DNA of 47,448 nucleotides from positions 1-47,448 of the forward strand of contig JAFQXD010000063.1 of NCBI GenBank assembly GCA_017407115.1. The letters are read 5' to 3'. Source of the stretch: Methanobrevibacter sp. GTDB taxonomy: Archaea > Methanobacteriota > Methanobacteria > Methanobacteriales > Methanobacteriaceae. The notes beneath the pieces were generated by a model. It had not been told where the DNA came from. It searched no databases and worked only from the letters and a program-made list of their open reading frames with translations. Of this stretch, positions 26,967 through 35,859 are shown in pieces. A program made the position numbers and the translations under genes. Each line of letters starts with the position of its first letter. Positions within the stretch are counted from its first letter, which is position 1.

Positions 26967-27536
26967 ATGTTAGAGGAAGTAATAAAATCTTTGGAAGCAT
27001 CACCTATTGTAAAAAAAGGCGAATATGACTATTTTGTAAATCCTATCAGTGATGGAGTTCCAGCAATGGACCCGATAATGCTTAGAGAATTATCACTTGC
27101 AGTTCATAAGTATGCAAATCTAGATATTGACAAAATAGTGGCTGTTGAAGCTATGGGAATTCATTTAGCAACCGCATTATCCCTTGCAACCGATATTCCA
27201 TTTGTAGTAATCCGTAAAAGGCAATACGGATTGCCTGGTGAAACAGAAGTCTATCAAAAGACAGGCTACGGTTCATCCAACCTGTATGTTAATGACTTGC
27301 ATGAAGGCGAAAAAATCTTACTCATAGACGATGTTGTAAGTACCGGCGGAACCTTAGTGGCATTGATTAAAACCTTAAAAGACCTAGGATTAGATTTAAA
27401 ATCTGTAGTAGCCATTATAGATAAAGGAGAAGGGAAAAAAATCGTTAAAAAGGAAACTGGAATAGACGTATTGTCTATTGTAAAATTAGACGTCATTGAT
27501 GGAAAAGTAGTAATTGAAAGTACAATCGAAGATTAG
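26967..27536 (+). CDS. hpt: Hypoxanthine/purine phosphoribosyltransferase (archaeal HPRT-like)
   Basis: The 190-residue type I phosphoribosyltransferase salvages hypoxanthine (and often guanine) using PRPP. The PRPP loop is [14 protein letters not shown] (about 111-124), preceded by [13 protein letters not shown]. The ATG at 26967 follows GTGTGAGAT; an upstream in-frame start at 26892 would add 25 hydrophobic, unconserved residues and is rejected. It lies 1 bp before dph2. Relatives such as PurR-type or GfcR regulators share the fold, so a regulatory role is possible but less likely. Confidence 0.88.
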   Translation: MLEEVIKSLEASPIVKKGEYDYFVNPISDGVPAMDPIMLRELSLAVHKYANLDIDKIVAVEAMGIHLATALSLATDIPFVVIRKRQYGLPGETEVYQKTGYGSSNLYVNDLHEGEKILLIDDVVSTGGTLVALIKTLKDLGLDLKSVVAIIDKGEGKKIVKKETGIDVLSIVKLDVIDGKVVIESTIED

Positions 27537-27537
27537 C

Positions 27538-28542
27538 ATGTCAATGTATGATATGGATTTGGACAAAGTAATCCGTAAAATCAACTCAAAGGATGCTCAA
27601 ACTGTAGGCCTTCAGTTTCCGGAAGGTTTGAAAATGCAGGCAGTAAAAATTGCCCGCCAAATTGAAGATGAAACCGATGCTACAGTAATAATTTCAGGAG
27701 ATCCCTGTTTTGGAGCATGTGACGTGAGCGATTACAAGATGAAAGGTTCAGTTGATTTGATTGTTCACTACGGACACACCCCATTGCCTCTGAAATATGA
27801 AGTTCCAACACTTTTCATCGAGGCGTTTTCAAATATAGACCTTAAAGGCGACCTTGAAAAATGCCTGGAAGAACTGAAAAGCTATTCACGAATAGGCCTT
27901 GTCACCACAACACAGCACCTGCATCTTTTAAATGAAACTAAAGATTTCCTTGAGGACAATGGAAAAGAAGTCATTCTCGGATCTTCACCTTCAACAAGAA
28001 AGGGACAGGTTTTGGGATGCAACTTTTCATCAATAAAGGAACTTGAAGTTGACATAATCCTGTTTATCGGAAGCGGAAATTTCCATCCGTTGGGAATCAA
28101 GTTATTCTCAAATACGCCCGTTCTGGCATTGGATCCCTACAACAGCGAAATCAGAAGCATGGACGAATATGCCGACAGAATTTTGAGAATAAGGTTTGCA
28201 AGAATAACAAAAGCAAGCACCGCCAGAAAATGGGGAGTGATTGTCTCTTCAAAAGAAGGCCAGTACAGAATGACCCTGGCAAAACAATTGAAAAAGACAC
28301 TTGAAGAAAACGGAATGGAAGCATACATCATCCTGGCAGACAATATAAATCCCGACATATTGCTGCCTTATCTTGAATTGGAAGCATTTGTTGTTAGCGC
28401 TTGTCCAAGAATAGCTATAGATGACTCCCAAATGTATAAAAAACCACTTTTAACTCCTCAGGAATTAGAGATTGTGTTGAACAAAAGGGAATGGGAAAAT
28501 TATCAGTTAGATGAAATCTTATTCCATGAACGTTACAAATAG
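27538..28542 (+). CDS. dph2: Diphthamide synthesis enzyme Dph2 (radical SAM-like)
   Basis: Dph2 transfers a 3-amino-3-carboxypropyl group from SAM to a histidine of elongation factor 2, starting diphthamide formation. The 334-residue protein has the three cluster-binding cysteines in GDPCFGACD (about 58-66), VLGCNFSS (about 162) and [10 protein letters not shown] (about 288), giving the noncanonical [4Fe-4S] site. An ATG at 27514 within hpt is possible, but the ATG at 27538, just after the hpt stop, is preferred. hpt-dph2 is an operon. Confidence 0.93.
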   Translation: MSMYDMDLDKVIRKINSKDAQTVGLQFPEGLKMQAVKIARQIEDETDATVIISGDPCFGACDVSDYKMKGSVDLIVHYGHTPLPLKYEVPTLFIEAFSNIDLKGDLEKCLEELKSYSRIGLVTTTQHLHLLNETKDFLEDNGKEVILGSSPSTRKGQVLGCNFSSIKELEVDIILFIGSGNFHPLGIKLFSNTPVLALDPYNSEIRSMDEYADRILRIRFARITKASTARKWGVIVSSKEGQYRMTLAKQLKKTLEENGMEAYIILADNINPDILLPYLELEAFVVSACPRIAIDDSQMYKKPLLTPQELEIVLNKREWENYQLDEILFHERYK

Positions 28543-28617
28543 TTTTAAATATTAATTTAAATATAATTATTATATTAAAGAAATTTATGATAAATCTTTA
28601 ATTTTGGTGATTTTAAT

Positions 28618-29187
28618 ATGGATAAGAAAGAAGAAAAAATAGTAATGCCTGGAGATAAACTAGGAATAATCGAACAATATCTGCCAGGAGACGGTACATA
28701 TGATGATAACGGAGATATCAAATCATCTGTACTTGGTAATGTTAAAATTAATCAAAAAATGAAGGTTATTTCTGTTGAGGGTACTGCTAAACCAGCACTC
28801 TTAAAAGTTGGAGACATTGTATACGGTCAAATAACTGACATTAAGCCTCAAAGGGCTAATGTAAAAATCGACTGCATCAAAGACAATGCAAGACCGTTGG
28901 CACTGCCTTATATGGGTGCAATCCACATATCTCAGGCAAAAAAGGATTATCTCGAAAAGTTATCTGATGCTTTTAGAATAGGAGACATCATACAAGCAAA
29001 AGTAGTTAAAATTACTGGAGATAATGTTGATTTAGGCACAGTAGATGATGATTGTGGCGTGCTAAAAGCTATGTGTACCCGCTGTAGAGATTTTATGCAC
29101 ACAACCTCAAAAGCAAATGAACTTCAATGTAACAGTTGTAATAAAAAAGAAAAACGTAAAGTTTCTAAAAACTACGTTAATGATTAA
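28618..29187 (+). CDS. csl4: Exosome RNA-binding subunit Csl4
   Basis: The 189-residue cap protein of the archaeal exosome binds substrate RNA and helps recruit DnaG. It has an N-terminal domain (VMPGDKLGIIEQYLPGDGTY, about 10-29), a central S1 domain (about 60-140), and a C-terminal zinc ribbon (CTRC about 155-158 and CNSC about 172-175). It is followed 14 bp later by rpoL. A typical GGTGATTTTAAT leader precedes the ATG. Confidence 0.93.
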   Translation: MDKKEEKIVMPGDKLGIIEQYLPGDGTYDDNGDIKSSVLGNVKINQKMKVISVEGTAKPALLKVGDIVYGQITDIKPQRANVKIDCIKDNARPLALPYMGAIHISQAKKDYLEKLSDAFRIGDIIQAKVVKITGDNVDLGTVDDDCGVLKAMCTRCRDFMHTTSKANELQCNSCNKKEKRKVSKNYVND

Positions 29188-29201
29188 TTAAGGTTGATAA
29201 A

Positions 29202-29480
29202 ATGGAAAATATTGAAATTATTGAAGATAAAACTTTAGAATTAACATTTATTGTAAAGGACGAAAGTCACGGAGTTTGCAATGCTTTAAGACACATCTTA
29301 ATGCAAGACCCTGATGTGGAATATGCTGTTTACAATATTGATCACCCTCTTACCGGAAAACCAGAAATGACCATTAAAACCAAAAGAGGAAAAAGACCTA
29401 GAATTGTTCTTAAAAAAGCAGCTGAAGAACTCCAAAAAGAAAGCGCTGATTTCAAAAAACTTATTGATGAAGCTTTATAG
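29202..29480 (+). CDS. rpoL: DNA-directed RNA polymerase subunit L (Rpo11)
   Basis: This 92-residue protein dimerises with subunit D (Rpo3) as the archaeal equivalent of the bacterial alpha dimer, needed for polymerase assembly. The conserved SHGVCNALRHILMQDPDVEY (about 24-43) and HPLTGKPEM motifs are present. It is cotranscribed with csl4 and followed by a Nudix gene 30 bp downstream. Confidence 0.95.
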   Translation: MENIEIIEDKTLELTFIVKDESHGVCNALRHILMQDPDVEYAVYNIDHPLTGKPEMTIKTKRGKRPRIVLKKAAEELQKESADFKKLIDEAL

Positions 29481-29510
29481 CTTCAATATTATTTTTTTTA
29501 ATGTGATTTG

Positions 29511-29933
29511 ATGGGAAAACACAAAATTCCTTCCATAACGACCGATATTTTTATTTTTGATGAAGATTTTAATTTCATATTAATCAAAAGAAAAAACGAA
29601 CCTTATAAGGATTATTGGGCGTTGCCTGGAGGATATGTTGAATATGGCGAAAGCGTGGAAAATGCCGCAATACGTGAAGCAAAAGAAGAAACCAGCATAG
29701 ATGTGGAACTAAAAGAATTAGTTGGCGTTTATTCCAAACCCGATAGAGATCCAAGAGGGCATAGCATAACCGTAGTATATACGGCAAAAGGAAATATGGA
29801 AAATAGAAAAGCAAATGATGATGCCTGTGATATCGGAATATATTCAGCCGAAAAACTTGATGAAATAAAACTTGCTTTCGACCACAACAAAATTATTGAA
29901 GATTGCTTAAAAAAGGCAAAAAAGAGCAATTAA
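29511..29933 (+). CDS. Nudix hydrolase (ADP-ribose pyrophosphatase-like)
   Basis: The 140-residue protein contains the Nudix box GGYVEYGESVENAAIREAK followed by EETSIDV (about 42-66), with LIKRKNEPYKDYWALPGG just before it, a layout frequent in ADP-ribose pyrophosphatases. Substrate specificity is not certain. The ATG at 29511 has GTGAT 3-8 nt upstream; an adjacent TTG at 29508 is ignored. It is probably in the csl4-rpoL transcript. It is unlike the other Nudix protein in this window outside the box. Confidence 0.85.
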   Translation: MGKHKIPSITTDIFIFDEDFNFILIKRKNEPYKDYWALPGGYVEYGESVENAAIREAKEETSIDVELKELVGVYSKPDRDPRGHSITVVYTAKGNMENRKANDDACDIGIYSAEKLDEIKLAFDHNKIIEDCLKKAKKSN

Positions 29934-30011
29934 TAGAATATATTTAAATAAGTTAAAAAAAAGATTTATTGAATATATAAATAATAAACAATTTTAATAG
30001 AGGAGAATCAA

Positions 30012-30320
30012 ATGGAATTTTGTCCAGAATGTGGAGCCATGTTACTTCCTAAAGAAGGCAAATTAGAATGTGGCTGTGGCTACACTAAAGATCTATCAGA
30101 CGATAACGAATATAACGTTTCTAAAGAAATCGAAGCTGAAGAAAATGTTAAAATGCTTGGTGAAGTTGATGACATGCGTTCAACCATCAAGGAAACCTGT
30201 CCTGAATGCGGACATGATGAAGCTTATTATGAATTAAAACAAACCCGTAGTGCTGATGAAGCACCTACACGTATTTTTACATGTGCTAAATGCAAACACA
30301 CATGGAGAGCTTACCACTGA
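30012..30320 (+). CDS. tfs: Transcription factor S (TFIIS-like cleavage factor)
   Basis: TFS rescues backtracked RNA polymerase by stimulating cleavage of the transcript. The 102-residue protein has an N-terminal zinc ribbon (CPEC about 4-7 and CGC about 20-22) and a C-terminal ribbon (CPECG about 64-68 and CAKC about 92-95) whose loop carries the catalytic acidic pair in RSADEAPT (about 78-85). A strong AGAGGAGA ribosome site precedes the ATG. A membrane-protein gene follows 8 bp later. Confidence 0.95.
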   Translation: MEFCPECGAMLLPKEGKLECGCGYTKDLSDDNEYNVSKEIEAEENVKMLGEVDDMRSTIKETCPECGHDEAYYELKQTRSADEAPTRIFTCAKCKHTWRAYH

Positions 30321-30328
30321 GGTTTTTT

Positions 30329-31306
30329 ATGAAAGGTTCTAAAGAAAAAGAGCATAGGATTTCCAATCTCAAAGAAATGATCGGCAATATGAATGACGAT
30401 ACCGATATCGACAATGGAAATATCGAAGAAGATGTCGAGTTAATTAATTATCTTAATGAGGATTATGTCGAGAGTGATGATTATGAAATCGACGATGAGT
30501 ACATATACCGCCCAGGCGATGATAAAGGAAATGCTATTAATTTAGAAGAAAACAATATCAATGAAGACTTCTTAATTAGAACCCCAAAAGAAAAAGAAAT
30601 TGAAAATGAAGATGTGGATAATGACGAATTTATTGATGATTTTAGTACAGGAATGAGTGAAGGATTTGATACAATAATCAATGCCAAAATTGGAAGAACA
30701 CCTGTTTTAGCCATTATCAGCGCATTTTTAGGATTATTGTTAATACTAATTTCCGCAATAATATTCTCATCACGCAGCGACAGAGTCATAGACAATGTTG
30801 TTTCTGGTGAAACAAACTTTATATCTGTAATATTTTTAATATTCGGATTGTTATTATTAATATATGGACTTTATAAGATTCTAGGATTCAGAAACCCTCT
30901 GGAAAGTTTGTCTAATAGCATCAACTCCGTTGAAGATAATAAAAAACCGGAATCTGTTGCTAAAGAAGAACCAAAAGAGAAAGTTATCCCAAAAAGTAAT
31001 ATTCCATTGGATAAGGAATCTTACAAAGTTGGCGAATTTAAAATTAAGGATTTGAAAAACAAATTCAAAAGACACACCACACCTAAAAAACCAGCGCCAC
31101 CTACTCAAGAAGAATTAGATAAAATTCCTCCAGCTCGCGAAAAACCTGAAGAAAAAAAAGGTTTGACAGCTGAAGAGATTGAACAGCTTGAATACGAACA
31201 GGCAGTTCGTGAAAATGAATCCATCGACGACATTTTTGCTGAAGTTGAAGACTTTGAGGATATGCCTATTATTTCTGTTGATGGTGAAGATAAAGGAAAA
31301 AAATGA
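30329..31306 (+). CDS. Acidic two-helix membrane protein, unknown
   Basis: The 325-residue protein has a strongly acidic N-terminal half (about 1-110), two membrane helices (about 122-147, LAIISAFLGLLLILISAIIF; and about 160-183, FISVIFLIFGLLLLIYGLYK), then a basic Pro/Lys segment (about 195-270) and an acidic tail. Both termini are probably cytoplasmic. The ATG at 30329 follows GAGG and is preferred over an upstream frame overlapping tfs. It shares the tfs transcript and ends 16 bp before tRNA-Arg. I recognise no family. Confidence 0.65.
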   Translation: MKGSKEKEHRISNLKEMIGNMNDDTDIDNGNIEEDVELINYLNEDYVESDDYEIDDEYIYRPGDDKGNAINLEENNINEDFLIRTPKEKEIENEDVDNDEFIDDFSTGMSEGFDTIINAKIGRTPVLAIISAFLGLLLILISAIIFSSRSDRVIDNVVSGETNFISVIFLIFGLLLLIYGLYKILGFRNPLESLSNSINSVEDNKKPESVAKEEPKEKVIPKSNIPLDKESYKVGEFKIKDLKNKFKRHTTPKKPAPPTQEELDKIPPAREKPEEKKGLTAEEIEQLEYEQAVRENESIDDIFAEVEDFEDMPIISVDGEDKGKK

Positions 31307-31322
31307 ATTAAATTTATAATTC

Positions 31323-31396
31323 GGGCCTGTGGTCTAGTCTGGAATGACGCAGGACTTCGGATCCTGAGATCGGGGGTTCAAATCCCTCCAGGTCCG
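31323..31396 (+). tRNA. tRNA-Arg (anticodon UCG)
   Basis: A cloverleaf can be drawn: acceptor stem GGGCCTG with CAGGTCC (one G-U pair), anticodon stem CAGGA/TCCTG with loop CTTCGGA, and T-arm GGGGG-TTCAAAT-CCCTC. The central TCG of the loop is the anticodon, reading CGA (and CGN by wobble). CCA is not encoded; the gene is followed directly by the stop codon of the helicase on the other strand. No intron is visible. Confidence 0.93.
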
Positions 31397-33226
31397 CTAA
31401 TTTTTAACCCTAACAACCGCTTCTTTAAAGAAATCCGGTATTAATGAACGGTACATAGGACTTTTAAATAACATGTTAATATCACTGTCAATGATATATG
31501 TGTAACATGAATCGTCTTCAGCCCTCATTCCCCTACCGTAAGCCTGCATAAGGGTCATTACGGTTTTATATGCATACCATTTCTTATCCCTTTTCATTCT
31601 CATATTTACCTGCTTATCTCCAAGGTATGGGAATGGTACTTTATATATGATTTGGAATCTGCACTTGTCATAAGGCAAATCAACTCCCTCACTCATTGAA
31701 GGTGAAACCAAAACCAATGGATTTTCATCCTTTTCAAAGAAATTCAATATCTGTTCCCTGTTTTTGGAAGTATGGGAAATCAGTCTGGAGTTATATAAAT
31801 TATTGAGTATGTATTGCTGACATTTATAGCTGTGAGTGTGAATCAATCCCTTATCGTTTTCATGCTTTTTGAGAATTTCCTGAAGAATAGGAATTGTTTT
31901 TGGCGCAGTATTTTTAATCCTGTTTGCTGACATTTTTCCTGCCAAATCAAGAATGATTGGTCTTTTTTCCTTTGTAAACGGACTGTCAACCTTAATGTGA
32001 TAAACCTCATTAGGATTTAGGCCTAACCATTTTGAAAACATCTTATGTGAGAGGATTGTAGCGCTCATGAATATGACAACATCCCCATATTTCAGCAGAT
32101 TGTCTTTTGCATAATGATGAACCCTTAAAGGCTTGAACACGACACCTGACTCTTCAGCGTCGATTACCCAATTTTTAGGTTCCTTTTCCAGATTGTTTGC
32201 AAGGGTTTTCAATCGGGAAATTGTTGATCGGATTCTATCTGCCTTGTTTTTCTTGACATTTTTCAAGTCTATTTCTTCATAACTTTCCCTGATGGCCTCT
32301 ATTTCCATTTTCCAGTCAGAAAGTTCACCATCCTTTAAAGTTTCATCTGAAATTCTCTTGCTTATATCATTTTCAAGAGTTCTGTTATATAGTGCAACTT
32401 CCATTGTTGCCATCAGCTTATTTTCTATGTTGTGAGCTTCATCCAAAATCAGCAAAGAGCGCGGAGCGAAATGCTTTACATAATTCAACTCAACAATTGC
32501 ATAATCATAATTCATCAGAGTTATTGGAGAGTTTATTGCATTGGATTTCTGATTCCAGTAATGACAGTGACTTGGTGACTGGTAAAAAACAGCGCCTCCA
32601 AATGAATCCTCAAATGCCAATTCCGCATCCAAAGACGGATTTTTTGCAACTCCGTATCTGCAGAAAAAGTTACTTGATGTTGGAGTTGTTTTACATGTTC
32701 CCATATCACAGCTGACATCCAAATTACTTTCCAAACAGGCAAAGTTGCCTCTTCCCTTAACCAAAGGAAAATCAAACTCATTGGAATACTGTGACTGTAG
32801 CTGCTTGGTCATTGTCAATATATATGCAGATTCATACATTTTGGCAAGAGTTGTTGCAATTGCTGATTTTCCGGTACCTGTGCCCGCTTCCAAAATAATA
32901 TATTTATAGCCTTGCCTTATTGCATCATTTATAGTCTGAATAATCTCCAACTGACCAGACCTAGGCTCGGTAAATGGAAAATTTTCAATTATTTCTTCAT
33001 CAATATGCGGATAAATCTCTTTCAAATATGCAACAGTTCCTTCATCCAACTTATGATTATCGATTGAATAGACCTCAGGAATTTCATCATCCAAAATAGA
33101 ATGAGAAATGGTCCTTTGAAAACTAAACAGGTTAGTTGGGCCTTTAGACTTGTTGTTATTTGAATTTCCACAAATACAATCACTTTTTAGCATGCCACAA
33201 TTTGGGCAGAATAATGGATTTGACAT
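31397..33226 (-). CDS. XPD/DinG-family ATP-dependent DNA helicase
   Basis: This 609-residue superfamily 2 helicase unwinds DNA 5' to 3' in repair or replication restart. It begins with a Cys cluster (CPNC at 7-10 and CICG at about 18-21), followed by Walker A EAGTGTGKS (about 117-125), an iron-sulfur Cys set (from ACLES through FFCRYG, about 163-195), the DEAH box LILDEAHNIE, and the C-terminal helicase domain with SEGVDLP and QAYGRGMRAED. The iron-sulfur cluster makes it potentially oxygen-sensitive. Its stop abuts the tRNA-Arg gene. XPD versus DinG subfamily is not settled. Confidence 0.88.
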   Translation of the reverse strand: MSNPLFCPNCGMLKSDCICGNSNNNKSKGPTNLFSFQRTISHSILDDEIPEVYSIDNHKLDEGTVAYLKEIYPHIDEEIIENFPFTEPRSGQLEIIQTINDAIRQGYKYIILEAGTGTGKSAIATTLAKMYESAYILTMTKQLQSQYSNEFDFPLVKGRGNFACLESNLDVSCDMGTCKTTPTSSNFFCRYGVAKNPSLDAELAFEDSFGGAVFYQSPSHCHYWNQKSNAINSPITLMNYDYAIVELNYVKHFAPRSLLILDEAHNIENKLMATMEVALYNRTLENDISKRISDETLKDGELSDWKMEIEAIRESYEEIDLKNVKKNKADRIRSTISRLKTLANNLEKEPKNWVIDAEESGVVFKPLRVHHYAKDNLLKYGDVVIFMSATILSHKMFSKWLGLNPNEVYHIKVDSPFTKEKRPIILDLAGKMSANRIKNTAPKTIPILQEILKKHENDKGLIHTHSYKCQQYILNNLYNSRLISHTSKNREQILNFFEKDENPLVLVSPSMSEGVDLPYDKCRFQIIYKVPFPYLGDKQVNMRMKRDKKWYAYKTVMTLMQAYGRGMRAEDDSCYTYIIDSDINMLFKSPMYRSLIPDFFKEAVVRVKN

Positions 33227-33321
33227 TAAAAATATATTAGTTAGTATAATATAAATAAATTATAGGAAGAGCATTTGAAAAATAATATTTAAAACAAAAT
33301 ATTTTATTGTAAAGTGATTAT

Positions 33322-34026
33322 ATGGCAAAAAAAGGAAAATTATATGGAATTGGCGTTGGACCTGGAGATACTGAATTACTTACATTGAAAGCTGCAAGAA
33401 TCTTGAAAGAGGTCCCTGTTGTATTTACACCTAAATCATCAAAAGAAAAAGAAAGTATTGCATTGTCAATTGTTAAACCAGTTCTTGAAGAAAGAGAAGA
33501 TTATAAAAGATTAATGCTTGTTACACCTATTTTTCCAATGATTGAGGATAAGGATGAACTTGAAAAGATTTGGACAAGCGCTTCTGAAATGATTGCCCAA
33601 TACCTGAACAGCGGAAGAGATGTTGCTTTCATTACCCTTGGCGATCCTTCAGTATTCAGTACATATTCATATATCCAAAAGAAATTGATTGGAGAATTTG
33701 AAATCGAAACCGTTCCGGGAATAACTTCATTTACCGCCTGTGCGGCAGCTAGAAACAAGGCGCTGGTGGAACAAAATGAAATCTTAAGCATTGTTCCAAA
33801 AATAGACGATAGATTGGAGGATGTGCTTGAATACAGTGATTCTATTGTACTTATGAAAGCGTCAAGAAATACATCACAATTAGAAGAAACAATAGAACAA
33901 AAAGAAAGACCTAAAGAAATCTATTCCGTGCAAAACTGTACCCGTGAAAATGAGAAAATAATCGAAGGCTTTTCACACGAAAAACCTTATCTTACAACTA
34001 CAATAATCAAATTTGAAGATGACTAG
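33322..34026 (+). CDS. cbiL: Cobalt-factor II C20-methyltransferase (CbiL/CobI)
   Basis: The 234-residue SAM-dependent tetrapyrrole methylase adds the C20 methyl in corrinoid synthesis, which supplies the cofactor for methyl-transferases of methanogenesis. Signature segments are YGIGVGPGDTELLTLKAARIL (start, about 8-28, read in two parts), FITLGDPSVFSTYSY (about 93-107) and VPGITSFTACAAARN (about 131-145). Length fits CbiL. The anaerobic (cobalt-early) pathway is presumed. It converges with msvR with a 4-bp overlap. Confidence 0.9.
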   Translation: MAKKGKLYGIGVGPGDTELLTLKAARILKEVPVVFTPKSSKEKESIALSIVKPVLEEREDYKRLMLVTPIFPMIEDKDELEKIWTSASEMIAQYLNSGRDVAFITLGDPSVFSTYSYIQKKLIGEFEIETVPGITSFTACAAARNKALVEQNEILSIVPKIDDRLEDVLEYSDSIVLMKASRNTSQLEETIEQKERPKEIYSVQNCTRENEKIIEGFSHEKPYLTTTIIKFEDD

Positions 34027-34793
34027 TGGGATAGGACACCTAACGGTTCTATCTCAAATACGCATTTTTCGTCTCCCATAGTATAACATTGAGTTTCAAT
34101 AACGCTTACCGGGAGATTGAAAAATTCTGTAAATAAACCTTCAAAGATGCCTGTATCTAAAAAGCATGCAGGTTTTCCTGTTTTTGGAAGCAATTCACAT
34201 TCAAAACAGTCGTAAGTTGTAATCTTAATTATTTGGCCTACTTTAAATGTGAGTCTGCCAAGACCTTTTCTTTGCCAGAATTCGGCAAGATTGTCCATAA
34301 AGACATTCAAATCATCATCATACAATTTTTCAAAAATTGATTTGCCTATACTGTTTCCAGTGGATTGTAAAATCGGGTCTATATTTATTCCTTCCTGAAT
34401 AAGCATTGCCTTTAATGTGTGAAACAGCAATGTGGAAAATTCCGCATCTACATCAACAATATTTTTTATCAGATAATCGGCCTGAGTTTCCTCTATTTCC
34501 TTTGGTTCGGAAATGTCAACAGATCCAATGTATTTTGAATTTAAAAAGAATATTTTTTTTCTGTTGTCTACTGGATGAACTTTATATGAAATAATTCCGC
34601 TTTCTCTAAGACTTTTGAGATGAACTGAAACGGTGGATTTGGATTTACCTGTGTTACTGACTATTTCATCAAATTCCATGTCTCTATCTCTAAGCATTTC
34701 TAGTATTGTAAGTTTTACTGGACTTTTTATGACATTTACTCCAATGTTATCATCTGCATTGGAGAAAATCTGTATAGGTTTTTGTTCGCTCAA
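34023..34793 (-). CDS. msvR: MsvR-like redox-sensing transcription regulator (ArsR-type HTH + V4R)
   Basis: The 256-residue protein has an N-terminal winged helix (about 20-90; recognition helix region NTGKSKSTVSVHLKSLRES) and a C-terminal V4R domain (about 115-250). V4R cysteines are at 196 and 199 (CFEC), 210, 236 and 244 (CYTMGDEKC), consistent with thiol-based sensing as described for MsvR, a regulator found only in methanogens. In Methanothermobacter it controls an oxidative-stress operon. Related TTCG/CGAA half-sites lie 135-175 bp upstream, and two full sites precede nrdD. Family call is strong; the target list is inference. Confidence 0.85.
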   Translation of the reverse strand: MSEQKPIQIFSNADDNIGVNVIKSPVKLTILEMLRDRDMEFDEIVSNTGKSKSTVSVHLKSLRESGIISYKVHPVDNRKKIFFLNSKYIGSVDISEPKEIEETQADYLIKNIVDVDAEFSTLLFHTLKAMLIQEGINIDPILQSTGNSIGKSIFEKLYDDDLNVFMDNLAEFWQRKGLGRLTFKVGQIIKITTYDCFECELLPKTGKPACFLDTGIFEGLFTEFFNLPVSVIETQCYTMGDEKCVFEIEPLGVLSH

Positions 34794-34927
34794 AATATAT
34801 TCCCCCGATTATGTAGGTATATTTGATATTTATGGGTTAATAAATCTATCTATAATTGAAAAAAAGGATTATTGTATAATTTATCTATAAAAAAACTGAA
34901 CAAATGGAAAATCAAAAAATAAAATTA

Positions 34928-34967
34928 ATACGAACTGTTCGTTTAAAATAAAATAAATAGTTCGTAT
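34928..34967. promoter_or_regulatory. Cluster of TTCG/CGAA half-sites upstream of msvR
   Basis: ATACGAACTGTTCGT (34928-34942) is an inverted pair ACGAAC-T-GTTCGT, and GTTCGTAT recurs at 34960-34967, 23 bp after the previous GTTCGT. The cluster lies between msvR and the end of tatD, some 40-80 bp upstream of a TATA-like TTTATAGATAAATT on the minus strand. It uses the same half-site as the nrdD palindromes but in different spacing, suggesting autoregulation. Confidence 0.55.
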
Positions 34968-34992
34968 ACTTAAATACAAAATATGCAAAACA

Positions 34993-35742
34993 TCATATCC
35001 CAAATAATCTTCTTGCATTTTCAGTGGTTATTTGTGTGACTTTTCCCTCTTCAATATCTAGCTCTTCGGCTATTTTTCTTATGACATATTTTATGTTTAG
35101 AGGAGTATTCTTTTCTCCCATCTTTTCCTGCGGAGGCAAGTATGGAGAATCTGTTTCTACAAGAATATGGTTAATGTCTATCTGTTTAACCATTTTTCTT
35201 ATTTTCTTATTGTTTTTGTGGGTGACTGGCCCGCCAATTCCAATATAGAAACCCAATTTGATGAATTCACGTGCCATTTCGGCCGAACCCTGATAGCAGT
35301 GCAGAAATCCCACAACGTTATGTTGCTTCAACATGTCAAAGACGTCCTGCATTGATTTTCTGGAATGGACTATCACAGGCAAACCATGTTTTTCAGCAAG
35401 ATTCAGCATTTTTTCAAATAATTCCTTTTGCTTATCACTATTGTCTTTTGTATGGTAATAGTCAAGGCCTATTTCACCTACGGCAATTACATTTTCATCG
35501 GCCAGCTGTTCATCCAACAGAGAAATGTCTGTGTCCGTTATTTCATCTGCAACAGAATAAAAATACCCCAAAGCGGCATGGGCGTTTTCATATTTGCCTG
35601 ACAATTCCAATACTTCCGTATTGCTTTTTGGATCCGTGCCGTTCAATATGACATGCAGGTCATTTTTTGCAGCTTGCCTTATTATTTCCTCTGCATTTTC
35701 CATTTCACTGTTGTAAATGTGGCAATGAGTATCTATTATCAT
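34993..35742 (-). CDS. tatD: TatD-family metal-dependent hydrolase
   Basis: The 249-residue TIM-barrel hydrolase belongs to the TatD DNase family (metal-dependent exonuclease activity in studied members). Metal ligands are visible in DTHCHIYN (about 3-10), GEIGLDYY (about 91-98), VIVHSRKS (about 126-133), FLHCYQGS (about 148-155) and VETDSPYLPP (about 199-208). Length is normal. It diverges from the tcdA-like gene; the natural substrate in archaea is unknown. Confidence 0.9.
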   Translation of the reverse strand: MIIDTHCHIYNSEMENAEEIIRQAAKNDLHVILNGTDPKSNTEVLELSGKYENAHAALGYFYSVADEITDTDISLLDEQLADENVIAVGEIGLDYYHTKDNSDKQKELFEKMLNLAEKHGLPVIVHSRKSMQDVFDMLKQHNVVGFLHCYQGSAEMAREFIKLGFYIGIGGPVTHKNNKKIRKMVKQIDINHILVETDSPYLPPQEKMGEKNTPLNIKYVIRKIAEELDIEEGKVTQITTENARRLFGI

Positions 35743-35859
35743 GAAAAATCCCCATTTAAGATTGTTTAAAATTTAACTCCTTTGCATAAGTTTTTATTGT
35801 TTCGATTTCTAATTATTATATAATTAATTGAATTAAATTAAATTTTTTGGTGAGTACAA

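Noticed and set aside
31323..31396. tRNA-Glu reading of the TTC in the anticodon loop
   Set aside because: With the 7-nt loop CTTCGGA the first T is position 33, so the anticodon is TCG (Arg).
35271..35651. A 126-residue frame opposite tatD
   Set aside because: A shadow of the tatD coding frame with no start signals and an unprotein-like composition.
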